The notes under the pieces are model-generated. The model saw nothing but the letters and a program-made list of their open reading frames with translations. It ran no database searches and had not been told where the DNA came from. From the NCBI GenBank assembly GCA_023396465.1, contig JAEWWF010000019.1, forward strand, positions 1 through 26,512: a stretch of 26,512 nt of DNA. Direction: 5' to 3'. This DNA comes from Pseudomonadota bacterium. GTDB lineage: Bacteria > Pseudomonadota > Alphaproteobacteria > Rhodospirillales > Rhodospirillaceae. A program made the translations under genes and the position numbers. Shown in pieces: positions 15,116-23,021 of the stretch. Each line of letters starts with the position of its first letter. Within the stretch, counting starts at the first letter, position 1.

Positions 15116-16258
15116 GTGACCGCCGGTTCCGCCGTCACCTCGGCCGATCCAGCGCCGTCGCCGGACGAGATGCACCGCCACATGCGGGCGGCGCTGGCCC
15201 TGGCGCGTCGTGGCCTCGGCCGGGTGTGGCCGAACCCGACGGTCGGCTGCGTCATCGTCCGCCACGGCCGCGTCGTCGGGCGCGGCGTCACCCAACCGGG
15301 CGGCCGCCCCCACGCCGAGCCGGTGGCTCTGGCCATGGCTGGCGCCACGGCGGCGGGCGCCACCGTCTATGTCTCGCTGGAACCGTGCAGCCACTACGGC
15401 AAGACGCCGCCCTGCGCCGATGCCCTGGTGAAGGCGGGCGTGGCGCGGGTGGTGGCGGCCGCCGTCGACCCAGACCCGCGCGTCTCCGGCCGCGGCCTCG
15501 CCCGCCTGCGCGAGGCGGGGGTGGAGGTGATCGAAGGCGTTCTGCGCGACGAGGCGGAGGCGCTGAACGCCGGCTTCTTCCTGCGGGTGCGACAGGGCCG
15601 CCCGCTGGTGACGCTGAAATGCGCCACCACGCTGGATGGCCGCATCGCGCTTGCCAACGGCGACAGCAAGTGGATCACCGGCGCCGAGGCCCGCCTGCGC
15701 GGCCATCTGCTGCGAGCGGCACATGACGCCATCCTCATCGGCTCCGGCACCGCGCTGGCCGACGATCCCGAACTCACCTGCCGCCTGCCGGGGCTGATGG
15801 AGCGATCGCCGGTGCGGGTGGTGCTGGATGGCGCCTTGCGCCTGTCCGCCGACAGCCGGCTGGTGCGGTCGGCGCGGCAGGTTCCGCTGTGGCTGGTGAC
15901 GCGGGAAGGCCACGCGCCGGCGGCGCTCGCCCGCCTGCGCGATCTGGGTGTGGAGGTGCTGGAGGTGGCCTGCGACGACAGCGGCCACCCCTCCGCCGAA
16001 GCCGCCCTGCATGCGCTGGCGGCGCGCGGCGTCACCCGCGTGCTGGCCGAGGGCGGCGGGCAGGTGGCGGCAAGCCTGCTGCGGGCCGGCATGGTGGATC
16101 GTCTGGCGTGGTTTCGAGCCGGCCGGGTGATCGGCGGCGACGGACGGGCGGCGGTGGGCGACTTGGCCCTTGACCGGCTGGCCGATGCCCCCGATTTTGC
16201 CCCGGTTTCGCTCACCCGCATCGGCGACGATATTCTGGAAGTCCTGGGGAGACGCTGA
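15116..16258 (+). CDS. ribD: Bifunctional diaminohydroxyphosphoribosylaminopyrimidine deaminase / 5-amino-6-(5-phosphoribosylamino)uracil reductase
   Basis: 380-aa enzyme of riboflavin steps 2 and 3. The deaminase half (residues about 20-145) has zinc ligands His66 (PHAEPVAL, Glu68 the proton shuttle), Cys91 and Cys100 (EPCSHYGKTPPC). The reductase half (from about 167) starts with VTLKCATTLDGRIA and SKWITG, and includes DAILIGSGTALADDP and VLAEGGGQVAASLL for NADPH and substrate. The start is taken as GTG 15116, 4 nt after the nrdR stop. ATG 15170 (MHRHMRAALAL) is a good alternative, closer to typical RibD N-termini. There is no room for an FMN riboswitch between nrdR and ribD. Confidence 0.95.
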   Translation: MTAGSAVTSADPAPSPDEMHRHMRAALALARRGLGRVWPNPTVGCVIVRHGRVVGRGVTQPGGRPHAEPVALAMAGATAAGATVYVSLEPCSHYGKTPPCADALVKAGVARVVAAAVDPDPRVSGRGLARLREAGVEVIEGVLRDEAEALNAGFFLRVRQGRPLVTLKCATTLDGRIALANGDSKWITGAEARLRGHLLRAAHDAILIGSGTALADDPELTCRLPGLMERSPVRVVLDGALRLSADSRLVRSARQVPLWLVTREGHAPAALARLRDLGVEVLEVACDDSGHPSAEAALHALAARGVTRVLAEGGGQVAASLLRAGMVDRLAWFRAGRVIGGDGRAAVGDLALDRLADAPDFAPVSLTRIGDDILEVLGRR

Positions 16259-16260
16259 CC

Positions 16261-16854
16261 ATGTTCACCGGCATCATCACCGACCTCGGCACCGTGCGCG
16301 AGGTTCACCGGCAGCCGGGCGGCGACACCCGGTTCACCTTCGCGACCCGCTATGACCTGTCCACCGTCGACATGGGCGCGTCCATCGCCTGCAATGGCGT
16401 CTGTCTGACGGTGATCGACAAGGGCGCCGACTGGTTCGTCGTGCAGGCCAGCGACGAGACCCTGTCGAAGACGACGCTCGGCGGCTGGCAGCCGGGTCGC
16501 AAGGTCAATTTCGAGCGCGCCATGAAGATCGGCGACGAACTGGGTGGGCATATCGTCTCCGGACACGTAGACGGCGTGGCGCGGGTGGTCGATATTCGTG
16601 ACGAGAACGAAAGCAAGCGCTATGTCTTCGAGGTGCCGGCGGCGCTGCGCAAGTTCGTTGCCCCCAAGGGTTCGGTGGCGCTTGATGGTGTGTCGCTGAC
16701 GGTGAACGAGGTCGAGGGCGCCCGTTTCGGCGTCAACATCATTCCGCATACGCAAGAGGTCACCACCTTCGGCGCCTACCGCGTGGGCGACGAAGTGAAC
16801 ATGGAAATCGACATGCTGGCGCGTTACGTCGCCCGGCTTCTCGAAAAGGACTGA
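16261..16854 (+). CDS. ribE: Riboflavin synthase alpha chain
   Basis: 197-aa riboflavin synthase that dismutates two lumazines to riboflavin. It starts with the invariant MFTGII and shows two lumazine-binding repeats, residues 1-96 (CNGVCLTV at 44-51) and about 97-190 (GHIVSGHVDGVARV, then LDGVSLTVNEVEG). Tandem barrels and a C-terminal helix (MEIDMLARYVARLLE) for trimerisation are as in the family. The start lies 2 nt after the ribD stop, so translation is likely coupled. Confidence 0.97.
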   Translation: MFTGIITDLGTVREVHRQPGGDTRFTFATRYDLSTVDMGASIACNGVCLTVIDKGADWFVVQASDETLSKTTLGGWQPGRKVNFERAMKIGDELGGHIVSGHVDGVARVVDIRDENESKRYVFEVPAALRKFVAPKGSVALDGVSLTVNEVEGARFGVNIIPHTQEVTTFGAYRVGDEVNMEIDMLARYVARLLEKD

Positions 16855-16856
16855 CC

Positions 16857-17978
16857 GTGCCCTACACCGAGTATCTCTCCTCCATCGAGGAGATCATCGA
16901 AGACGCCCGCAACGGCCGCATGTTCATCCTGGTGGACGACGAGGACCGGGAGAACGAGGGCGACCTGGTGATCCCGGCGCAGATGGCCACCCCCGATGCC
17001 ATCAACTTCATGGCCAAGCACGGCCGCGGCCTGATCTGCCTGACGCTGACCAGCGACCGCTGCGACGAACTCGGCCTGCCGATGATGCAGAGCCACAACC
17101 AGTCGCGGCTGGCCACCGCCTTCACCGTCTCCATCGAGGCCAAGGAAGGGGTGACCACGGGCATTTCCGCCAGCGACCGCGCCCGCACCGTCGCCGTCGC
17201 CATCGACCCGACCAAGGGCAAGGAAGACATCGCCATGCCCGGCCACATCTTCCCGCTGCGCGCCCGCGACGGCGGCGTGCTGGTGCGCGCCGGTCATACC
17301 GAGGCGGCGGTGGACGTGGCGCGGCTGGCGGGCCTTCACCCGGCTGGGGTGATCTGCGAGATCATGAACGACGATGGCACCATGGCCCGCATGCCGGATC
17401 TGGTGCAGTTCGCCCAGTTGCACGGCCTGAAGATCGCCACCATCGCCGATCTGATCGCCTACCGCCGCCGCAAGGACAAGATCGTCCGCCGCGATGCCGA
17501 GATGGCGTTCCAGAGCGTGTGGGGCGGCGACTGGCGGATGATCGTCTACGTCAACACCGTTGCCTATGCGGAACATATCGCCCTGGTGAAGGGTGATATC
17601 ACCGGGGACGAACCGGTGATGGTGCGCATGCATGCCCTCAACGTGCTCGACGACGTGCTGGGCGATAGCCATGCCGGCAAGGGTCGCCAGCTGCACACCG
17701 CCATGCAGGAGGTGGCCGAGCACGGCCGCGGCGTGGTGGTGCTGGTGCGCGAGCCGCTGCCCACCAGCCTGTCCGACCGGGTGCGCGAGCGCCTCTCCGG
17801 CAAGGGCGAGTCGGCGCGGCTGGTTGATTACGGCGTCGGCGCACAGATCTTGCTCGATCTGGGCGTCAAGGACATGATCCTTCTGTCGAACACCCCGAAG
17901 CACATCATCGGACTTGACGGGTATGGCCTGCGGGTGGTGGAACAACGGCCAATCCCCGCGCACGAGGAAACAGAGTAA
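16857..17978 (+). CDS. ribB: 3,4-dihydroxy-2-butanone-4-phosphate synthase fused to a degenerate GTP cyclohydrolase II domain (RibBX type)
   Basis: 373-aa fusion. Residues 1-205 are an intact DHBP synthase: acidic metal loop VDDEDRENEGD (26-36), HNQSRLATAFTV, PGHIFPLRA and RAGHTEAAVDVARLAGL, making dihydroxybutanone phosphate from ribulose-5-phosphate. Residues about 207-373 align with GTP cyclohydrolase II only in its framework (RMHALNVLDDVLGD, then VDYGVGAQILLDLGV, then GLDGYGLRVVEQRPI). The zinc cysteines of the SECLTGD...RCDCG segment are absent, and the GRGIGL...KLxAY segment is replaced by RGVVVLVREPLPTSL. GCHII activity is therefore not expected. Such RibBX proteins are known in alphaproteobacteria. 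It starts at GTG 16857, 2 nt after ribE, and ends in a TAATG overlap with ribH. Confidence 0.92.
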   Translation: MPYTEYLSSIEEIIEDARNGRMFILVDDEDRENEGDLVIPAQMATPDAINFMAKHGRGLICLTLTSDRCDELGLPMMQSHNQSRLATAFTVSIEAKEGVTTGISASDRARTVAVAIDPTKGKEDIAMPGHIFPLRARDGGVLVRAGHTEAAVDVARLAGLHPAGVICEIMNDDGTMARMPDLVQFAQLHGLKIATIADLIAYRRRKDKIVRRDAEMAFQSVWGGDWRMIVYVNTVAYAEHIALVKGDITGDEPVMVRMHALNVLDDVLGDSHAGKGRQLHTAMQEVAEHGRGVVVLVREPLPTSLSDRVRERLSGKGESARLVDYGVGAQILLDLGVKDMILLSNTPKHIIGLDGYGLRVVEQRPIPAHEETE

Positions 17979-18433
17979 TGGCTACCGGACCGCGCATCCT
18001 CATCGTCGAATCGCGCTTCTACGAAGACATCGCCGACCAGCTGGTGAAGGGCGCGGTGCAGGAGCTGACCGCCCAGGGCGCCGGCTACAAGCGCATCATC
18101 GTACCCGGCATCCTGGAGATTCCGGCGGTGATCCGCTTCGCCGTGCGTGCCATGGAACTGCGGGCGACTGACTTCCGCTTCTCGGGCTATGTCGTCCTCG
18201 GCTGCTCCATCAAGGGCGAGACCGACCACTACGAGCATGTCTGCACCGAGTCCATGCGCGGCGTCAGCGATCTCGTGCTTCAGTACTCGCTGGCCCTCGG
18301 CAATGGTATCCTGACCTGCCGCACCCGCGATCAGGCGTGGGAGCGCGCCCGTGTCGATGGGCGTAACTTCGGGGGTCAGGCGGCCCGTGCGGCCATGCGC
18401 ATGATCCAGGTGAAACGCGAGATGGGCCTGTGA
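17978..18433 (+). CDS. ribH: 6,7-dimethyl-8-ribityllumazine synthase
   Basis: 151-aa lumazine synthase, condensing the RibD/phosphatase pyrimidine product with dihydroxybutanone phosphate. Family landmarks are VESRFYEDIADQL (Phe14, the Phe22 of Bacillus), VPGILEIP, LGCSIKGETDHYEHV (catalytic His84), and WERA with the phosphate-binding Arg. The segment normally reading NKG is NFG (Phe in place of Lys), an unusual change next to the active site. ATG at 17978 overlaps the ribB stop by one base. The GTG of nusB overlaps the ribH TGA. Overall similarity is nearer the alphaproteobacterial RibH1 branch (RFY, GxLEIP) than Bacillus. Confidence 0.94.
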   Translation: MATGPRILIVESRFYEDIADQLVKGAVQELTAQGAGYKRIIVPGILEIPAVIRFAVRAMELRATDFRFSGYVVLGCSIKGETDHYEHVCTESMRGVSDLVLQYSLALGNGILTCRTRDQAWERARVDGRNFGGQAARAAMRMIQVKREMGL

Positions 18434-19026
18434 GCCCGCAACGGATGTCCGATAGCCCCGTGAACACGCCCGAAACCCCGAAGCTGCGAAAGGTGCGTCT
18501 GCCCGGTGGCGGCGCCCGTCGCCGTTCGGCCGCGCGCCTGGCCTCCGTCCAGGCGCTCTACATGATCCATGTCGGCGAGCAGGACCCCAACGACGTCATC
18601 CGCGACTTCCTGGAAGGGCGCATGGGCGGTGAGGCGGTGGAGGTCGATCCCGATACCGAGGAAGAGAAGGTCACCAGCCTTATCGACTTCGATCATGAAC
18701 TGTTCGTGTCGCTGGTGCGGGGCGTGCTGGCGCGGTCCGACGAGATCGACGGCATCCTCGGTCAGTCGCTGACGTCGGGCTGGCAGTGGGACCGCCTGGA
18801 GAACACCGTGCGCGAAATCCTGCGCTGCGGCTGCTTCGAGATCCAGGAGCGGACCGACGTGCCGCCGCGCGTCGCCATCAACGAATACGTCGACGTGGCG
18901 CACGCCTTCTATGCCGGACCGGAGACGCGGCTGGTCAATGCCGTGCTCGACCGTCTGGCGCGGGTGATCCGGCCGGACGAGATGGAGCGCGGCCGCGACG
19001 GCGGTGGTCATGGCCGGCAGGGGTGA
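18430..19026 (+). CDS. nusB: Transcription antitermination protein NusB
   Basis: 198-aa NusB, partner of NusE/S10 in the boxA-dependent antitermination complex for rRNA operons. The core starts at RSAARLASVQALYMIHV (from about residue 32) and ends with VREILRCGCFEI, PPRVAINEYVDVAHAF and RLVNAVLDRLARVI. It is longer than the E. coli protein (139 aa) because of a Pro/Arg-rich N-terminal tail and an acidic insertion (about residues 59-85), which I believe recur in alphaproteobacteria. The GTG start at 18430 overlaps the ribH stop; ATG 18445 is an alternative. It follows ribH, the common ribH-nusB-thiL order. Confidence 0.95.
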   Translation: MSPQRMSDSPVNTPETPKLRKVRLPGGGARRRSAARLASVQALYMIHVGEQDPNDVIRDFLEGRMGGEAVEVDPDTEEEKVTSLIDFDHELFVSLVRGVLARSDEIDGILGQSLTSGWQWDRLENTVREILRCGCFEIQERTDVPPRVAINEYVDVAHAFYAGPETRLVNAVLDRLARVIRPDEMERGRDGGGHGRQG

Positions 19027-19996
19027 GTTCGACCTCATCGCCGACCTGTTCGCGCCGCTTGCCGCCGGCTATTCCGGCGCCCTGAACCTGCGCGACGATG
19101 CCGCGCTGATCGATCTGCCCGCCGGCCATCGACTGGTGATCACCACCGACGCCCTGGTGGCCGGCGTCCATTTCCTGCCCGACGATCCGCCCGATCTGAT
19201 CGCCCGCAAAGCCGTGCGCGTCAATCTATCCGATGTCGCCGCCATGGGCGCGCGGCCGGTCGGCGTTCTGGTCGCCGCCTGCTTTCCGCGCGACGGCGGC
19301 GCCGCCTGGGTGGAGCGCTTCGCCGCCGGACTTGCCGCCGACGTGGCGGCATTCGGCGTTCCGGTGATCGGCGGCGACACGGTGGCGACGCCAGGGCCTG
19401 CGACCATCACCGTCACGGCGGTGGGGCAGGTACCGGCGGGCTTGGCGTTGCGGCGCGACGCGGCGCAGGACGGCGACGTGCTGATGGTTTCCGGCACCAT
19501 CGGCGACGGCGCCCTCGGGCTGGCGGTTCAGCGTGGCCGCTGCGCCGGGCTTGAGGCTGCTGACCGGGACTTTCTCATCGATCGCTACCGCCTGCCACGA
19601 CCACGGGTGAGCCTTGGCCCGGCGCTGGCCGGGGTGGCGCGAGCCTGCCTGGATGTGTCCGACGGATTGCTGGGCGACCTTGGTCATATATGCCGGGCTT
19701 CGGGTCTGGGCGCGGTGGTGGACGTGGAGAGGGTGCCGCTGTCGGTGGCGGCACGGGTGGCGGTGGCAATCGACGAGTCGGTGCTGCGGTCAGCGGTGCT
19801 GTGCGGCGGCGACGACTACGAGTTGCTGTTCACCGTGGCGCCGGACCGGGTGGCGGAGGCCGAGGAGGCGGCTCGTCAGGCCGGTGTATCGGTGTCGGCG
19901 ATCGGCGCCATGGTCGCTGGCGGCGGTGTCATGGTGCGGTGGGCGGGCGGAATACCGGAGCCAGCCGGTGACGATGCCAGTTGGCGGCACTTCTAG
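19010..19996 (+). CDS. thiL: Thiamine-monophosphate kinase
   Basis: 328-aa ThiL, phosphorylating thiamine phosphate to thiamine diphosphate with ATP. Family motifs are GEFDLIADLFAPL (residues 5-17), RDDAAL, TTDALVAGVHF, VNLSDVAAMGARPVG, VIGGDT, CLDVSDGLLGDLGHI and CGGDDYELLFTV; the Asp-rich segments bind Mg-ATP. ATG at 19010 is preferred (MAGRGEFDLI); GTG 19004 is two codons upstream. The start lies 17 nt inside nusB, so the two are probably translationally coupled. No TPP riboswitch is visible. Confidence 0.95.
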   Translation: MAGRGEFDLIADLFAPLAAGYSGALNLRDDAALIDLPAGHRLVITTDALVAGVHFLPDDPPDLIARKAVRVNLSDVAAMGARPVGVLVAACFPRDGGAAWVERFAAGLAADVAAFGVPVIGGDTVATPGPATITVTAVGQVPAGLALRRDAAQDGDVLMVSGTIGDGALGLAVQRGRCAGLEAADRDFLIDRYRLPRPRVSLGPALAGVARACLDVSDGLLGDLGHICRASGLGAVVDVERVPLSVAARVAVAIDESVLRSAVLCGGDDYELLFTVAPDRVAEAEEAARQAGVSVSAIGAMVAGGGVMVRWAGGIPEPAGDDASWRHF

Positions 19997-20035
19997 CCCG
20001 CTGGTGGGCCCAGGAGGGGAAGGGGGACGGCGGGT

Positions 20036-20518
20036 ATGAAGCGATTGCTTCTGGTGGTTTTCGCGCTGGTGTTGCTGGGTGGCGCCTCGTTCGTCGGGCT
20101 TGTCGCCTTCGGGCTGGCCCCCGATGTGCTCGGCCTTGGCATCGGCCCGGACCCGGCGGCGCAGCAACAGGCGGCCACCCCGGTGGAACCGCCGCCGCCA
20201 CGCCCGGATTACGTCAACATTGCCCCTTTCGTGGTCCCAATCATCCTGGAAGACGGCACCCTGCACCGTCAGATCTACTTCGACCTGCGGCTTGAAGTCA
20301 CCCCCGGTACCGGCGGAGAGGTGACCAGCCGCATGCCGGTGCTTCACGATGCCTTCATCCGCTACCTGCACCAGTGGTACCCCCTGTGGATGCGCGAGCA
20401 TCCCGACATCGACCTGCCGGAAACCAAGGTGCGGCTGAAAGCGGTGGCCGAACGGGTGGTGGGGCCAGGCGTGGTGCGGGAGGTTCTGTTCATCGCTGCC
20501 TTTGATCGTGCCACCTAA
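20036..20518 (+). CDS. Membrane-anchored FliL-like hypothetical protein
   Basis: 160-aa protein with a short basic start (MKRL), one transmembrane segment (residues about 4-27), a Pro-rich linker (TPVEPPPPRP, 48-57) and a soluble domain (58-160). That domain has the pattern YVNIAPFVVPIILEDGTL...IYFDLRLEV and a terminal LKAVAERVVGPGVVREVLFI. The layout and beta-alpha pattern resemble FliL, the flagellar basal-body-associated protein with an SPFH-like periplasmic domain, but similarity is weak and no flagellar gene is nearby. It lies 39 nt after thiL with a GGAGGGGAAGGGGG ribosome site, so it is probably part of that operon. The function is unknown. Confidence 0.8.
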   Translation: MKRLLLVVFALVLLGGASFVGLVAFGLAPDVLGLGIGPDPAAQQQAATPVEPPPPRPDYVNIAPFVVPIILEDGTLHRQIYFDLRLEVTPGTGGEVTSRMPVLHDAFIRYLHQWYPLWMREHPDIDLPETKVRLKAVAERVVGPGVVREVLFIAAFDRAT

Positions 20519-20832
20519 CCCTTTGGTATCCCGGGTTTTCCTGGCAGTTTGGCAATGTTGCTGTCCGGATTTTTCGGTAGGACTATCCAAGTGGATGCAG
20601 TAGTCGGCTAATTGGCTATCCCCTCGGGGAAATACGGCATCATTCCTTCCCCAAATAAACCCCTACTGAAATAGGGTGCGGGATTTATCTGCCGTTGCAA
20701 CTGCTTGTCACCTCTGGCAGTCTTCCGCTGTCCTGCGCGGCCCCGACGATTCGCCATTCCGGCGAGGCGCCGCACCGCGGGCCGGAGCGGGCCTGACCTT
20801 TTCGCCCAGCGAAAAAGGGGGAGGGCTTTCTA
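20519..20832 (+). other. Leader/intergenic region upstream of hppA
   Basis: 314 bp with no supported gene. The first half is AT-richer than its surroundings. It contains a CCCCTCGGGG mini-palindrome (20620-20629) and a CCCTA/TAGGG stem (20661-20676). Near the hppA start is a CCTTTTCGC/GCGAAAAAGG stem-loop (20797-20818). A promoter is expected in 20530-20720, but no confident -35/-10 could be fixed. Confidence 0.45.
20797..20818 (+). promoter_or_regulatory. Stem-loop abutting the hppA ribosome binding site
   Basis: CCTTTTCGC pairs with GCGAAAA(A)GG around a CCA loop. The 3' arm runs directly into the GGGGGAGGG ribosome site (20817-20825), 7 nt before the hppA ATG. The stem could modulate access to that site; no known riboswitch class is recognised. 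Confidence 0.4.
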
Positions 20833-22920
20833 ATGGCCGGTACCATTATTTTCGTCATTCTTTGCGGAATTGTCGCGGTCGCCTATGGCGCCTATTCGAG
20901 TCGCGCCATCCTTGCCCTGCCGACCGGCACCGAGCGCATGGTGTCCATCGCGCGGGCCATCCAGGAAGGCGCCGAGGCATACCTTCACCGCCAGTACCGC
21001 ACCATCGCCATCGTCGGCGTCGTCATCGGGATCCTGCTTGGGCTCAGGCTCGGGTTCCATGTCGCCATCGGGTACTTCCTGGGGGCGATCCTGTCGGGTG
21101 TCGCCGGCTTCATCGGCATGCTGATCTCGGTGCGCGCCAATGTTCGCACCACCGAGGCGGCACGCAGCGGCGGCCTTGAGCAAGCTTTGTCGGTCGCCTT
21201 CAGGTCCGGGGCCGTCACCGGCATGCTGGTGGTCGGGCTCGGTCTGCTGGGGGTTGCCGTCTACTTCGGCATCCTGCTGCTGTTCGGGCTGGAGAGCCGT
21301 CCGGTGATCGAGGCGCTGGTGGCGCTGTCGTTCGGGGCGTCGCTCATTTCCATCTTCGCCCGTCTGGGCGGCGGCATCTTCACCAAGGGCGCCGATGTCG
21401 GCGCCGACCTGGTCGGCAAGGTCGAGGCCGGCATTCCCGAGGACGATCCGCGCAACCCTGCCGTCATCGCTGACAACGTCGGCGACAACGTCGGCGACTG
21501 CGCCGGCATGGCCGCCGACCTGTTCGAGACCTACGCCGTCACCGTGGTCGCGACCATGCTGCTCGGCTCCATCTTCTTCACCGGTGACGCCCAGATGGCG
21601 ACCATGGTCTACCCGTTGCTGATCGGCGGCGTGTGCATCCTGGCGTCGGTGGTCGGCACCTACTTCGTCAAGCTCGGCACCGGTGACACCAACATCATGA
21701 AGGCCTTGTACAAGGGTCTTGTCGCCACCGGGCTGCTGTCCGTGGTGTTGATCGCGCTGGCCACCGGCTTCCTGTTCGGATTCTCCGGCGGCATCGAGGA
21801 CTCGGCGGGACGGGTGGTCACCGATCTCGACCTCATCGGCTGCGCCGTGGTCGGGCTGGTGGTCACCGGCCTGATCGTGTGGATCACCGAGTATTACACC
21901 AGCACCGCCTTCCGTCCCGTGCGCAGTGTCGCGGCCGCCTCGCAAACCGGTCACGGCACCAACGTCATCCAGGGGCTCGCGATCTCCATGGAGGCGACGG
22001 CGGCACCGGTGGTGGTGATCGTCTTCGGCATTTTGTTGTCCTACGGACTCGCCGGCCTCTACGGCATCGGCGTGGCGGCGACCACGATGCTGGCGTTGGC
22101 GGGCATGGTGGTGGCGCTCGACGCCTACGGACCGGTCACCGACAATGCCGGCGGCATCGCCGAGATGGCCGACCTGCCGGCGGATGTCCGCAAGACGACG
22201 GACGCCCTGGACGCCGTCGGCAATACCACCAAGGCAGTCACCAAGGGCTATGCCATCGGCTCCGCCGGTCTGGCGGCGCTGGTGCTGTTCGCTGCCTATG
22301 TCGAGGATCTCGGACACTACTTCCCGGATCTTGATGTCAGCTTCGCCCTGTCCGACCCGTTCGTGGTCATCGGCCTTTTCATCGGCGGCCTGATGCCCTA
22401 CCTGTTCGGGGCTCTGGGTATGCAGGCGGTCGGCCGGGCGGCGGGAGCCGTGGTGGTGGAAGTGCGCCGGCAGTTCCGCGACATTCCCGGCATCATGGAT
22501 GGCACCGGCAAGCCCGAGTACGGCCGTTGCGTCGACATGTTGACCAAGGCCGCGATCAAGGAAATGGTCGTGCCGTCGCTGCTGCCGGTGCTGTCGCCCA
22601 TCGTCCTGTATCTGCTGGTGTGGCTGTTCGTCGGCCAGGCGCAGGCGTTCACGGCGCTTGGCGCCATGCTGCTTGGGACCATCGTCACCGGGCTGTTCGT
22701 CGCCATCTCCATGACCTCCGGCGGTGGCGCCTGGGATAACGCCAAGAAGTACATCGAGGACGGCAACCATGGCGGCAAGGGCTCGGATGCTCACAAGGCC
22801 GCCGTCACTGGCGACACCGTCGGCGATCCGTACAAGGACACCGCCGGTCCGGCCGTCAACCCGATGATCAAGATCACCAACATCGTGGCGATCCTGCTGC
22901 TGGCCCTCATCGCTGGCTGA
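20833..22920 (+). CDS. hppA: Proton-translocating, K+-insensitive-type membrane pyrophosphatase
   Basis: 695-aa multi-helix inner-membrane pump that couples PPi hydrolysis to H+ translocation (reversible PPi synthase in phototrophic relatives). The substrate/Mg site is visible as DVGADLVGKVEAGIPEDDPRNPA and DNVGDNVGDCAGMAADL (214-230), with acidic loops at VTDNAGGIAEMADLP (435-449) and near the C-terminus (GDTVGDPYKDTAGPAVNP). Lys467 and Thr470 in GNTTKAVTKG mark the K+-independent subclass; K+-dependent pumps have Ala at the Lys position. The start has a strong ribosome site, GGGGGAGGG. It ends just before a strong terminator. Confidence 0.98.
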   Translation: MAGTIIFVILCGIVAVAYGAYSSRAILALPTGTERMVSIARAIQEGAEAYLHRQYRTIAIVGVVIGILLGLRLGFHVAIGYFLGAILSGVAGFIGMLISVRANVRTTEAARSGGLEQALSVAFRSGAVTGMLVVGLGLLGVAVYFGILLLFGLESRPVIEALVALSFGASLISIFARLGGGIFTKGADVGADLVGKVEAGIPEDDPRNPAVIADNVGDNVGDCAGMAADLFETYAVTVVATMLLGSIFFTGDAQMATMVYPLLIGGVCILASVVGTYFVKLGTGDTNIMKALYKGLVATGLLSVVLIALATGFLFGFSGGIEDSAGRVVTDLDLIGCAVVGLVVTGLIVWITEYYTSTAFRPVRSVAAASQTGHGTNVIQGLAISMEATAAPVVVIVFGILLSYGLAGLYGIGVAATTMLALAGMVVALDAYGPVTDNAGGIAEMADLPADVRKTTDALDAVGNTTKAVTKGYAIGSAGLAALVLFAAYVEDLGHYFPDLDVSFALSDPFVVIGLFIGGLMPYLFGALGMQAVGRAAGAVVVEVRRQFRDIPGIMDGTGKPEYGRCVDMLTKAAIKEMVVPSLLPVLSPIVLYLLVWLFVGQAQAFTALGAMLLGTIVTGLFVAISMTSGGGAWDNAKKYIEDGNHGGKGSDAHKAAVTGDTVGDPYKDTAGPAVNPMIKITNIVAILLLALIAG

Positions 22921-22943
22921 GGGCGTGCGTCCCACATGAAGCA

Positions 22944-22985
22944 AAGGCTCCGCGGCCAGGTCAGGCGGCGGAGCCTTCTTCTTGT
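22944..22985 (+). terminator. Intrinsic-type terminator after hppA
   Basis: A perfect 10-bp stem, AAGGCTCCGC/GCGGAGCCTT (22944-22953 with 22968-22977), is followed by CTTCTTGTC, a T-rich tail. It lies 24 nt past the hppA stop and before the converging lipoprotein gene, so it may also stop transcription from the other side. Confidence 0.8.
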
Positions 22986-23021
22986 CGTGCCTGCGGGGCC
23001 GTGGCTGTCAGGAGGCCAGCG

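Noticed and set aside
15105..15120. FMN riboswitch in front of the riboflavin genes
   Set aside because: Only 4 nt separate nrdR and ribD, so there is no room; nothing like the aptamer is seen upstream of nrdR either.
20830..22944. 704-codon open frame antisense across the whole of hppA
   Set aside because: Its extent is mirrored by hppA, its composition is His/Asp/Gly/Gln-rich as expected from reverse reading of high-GC codons, and it has no recognisable domain.
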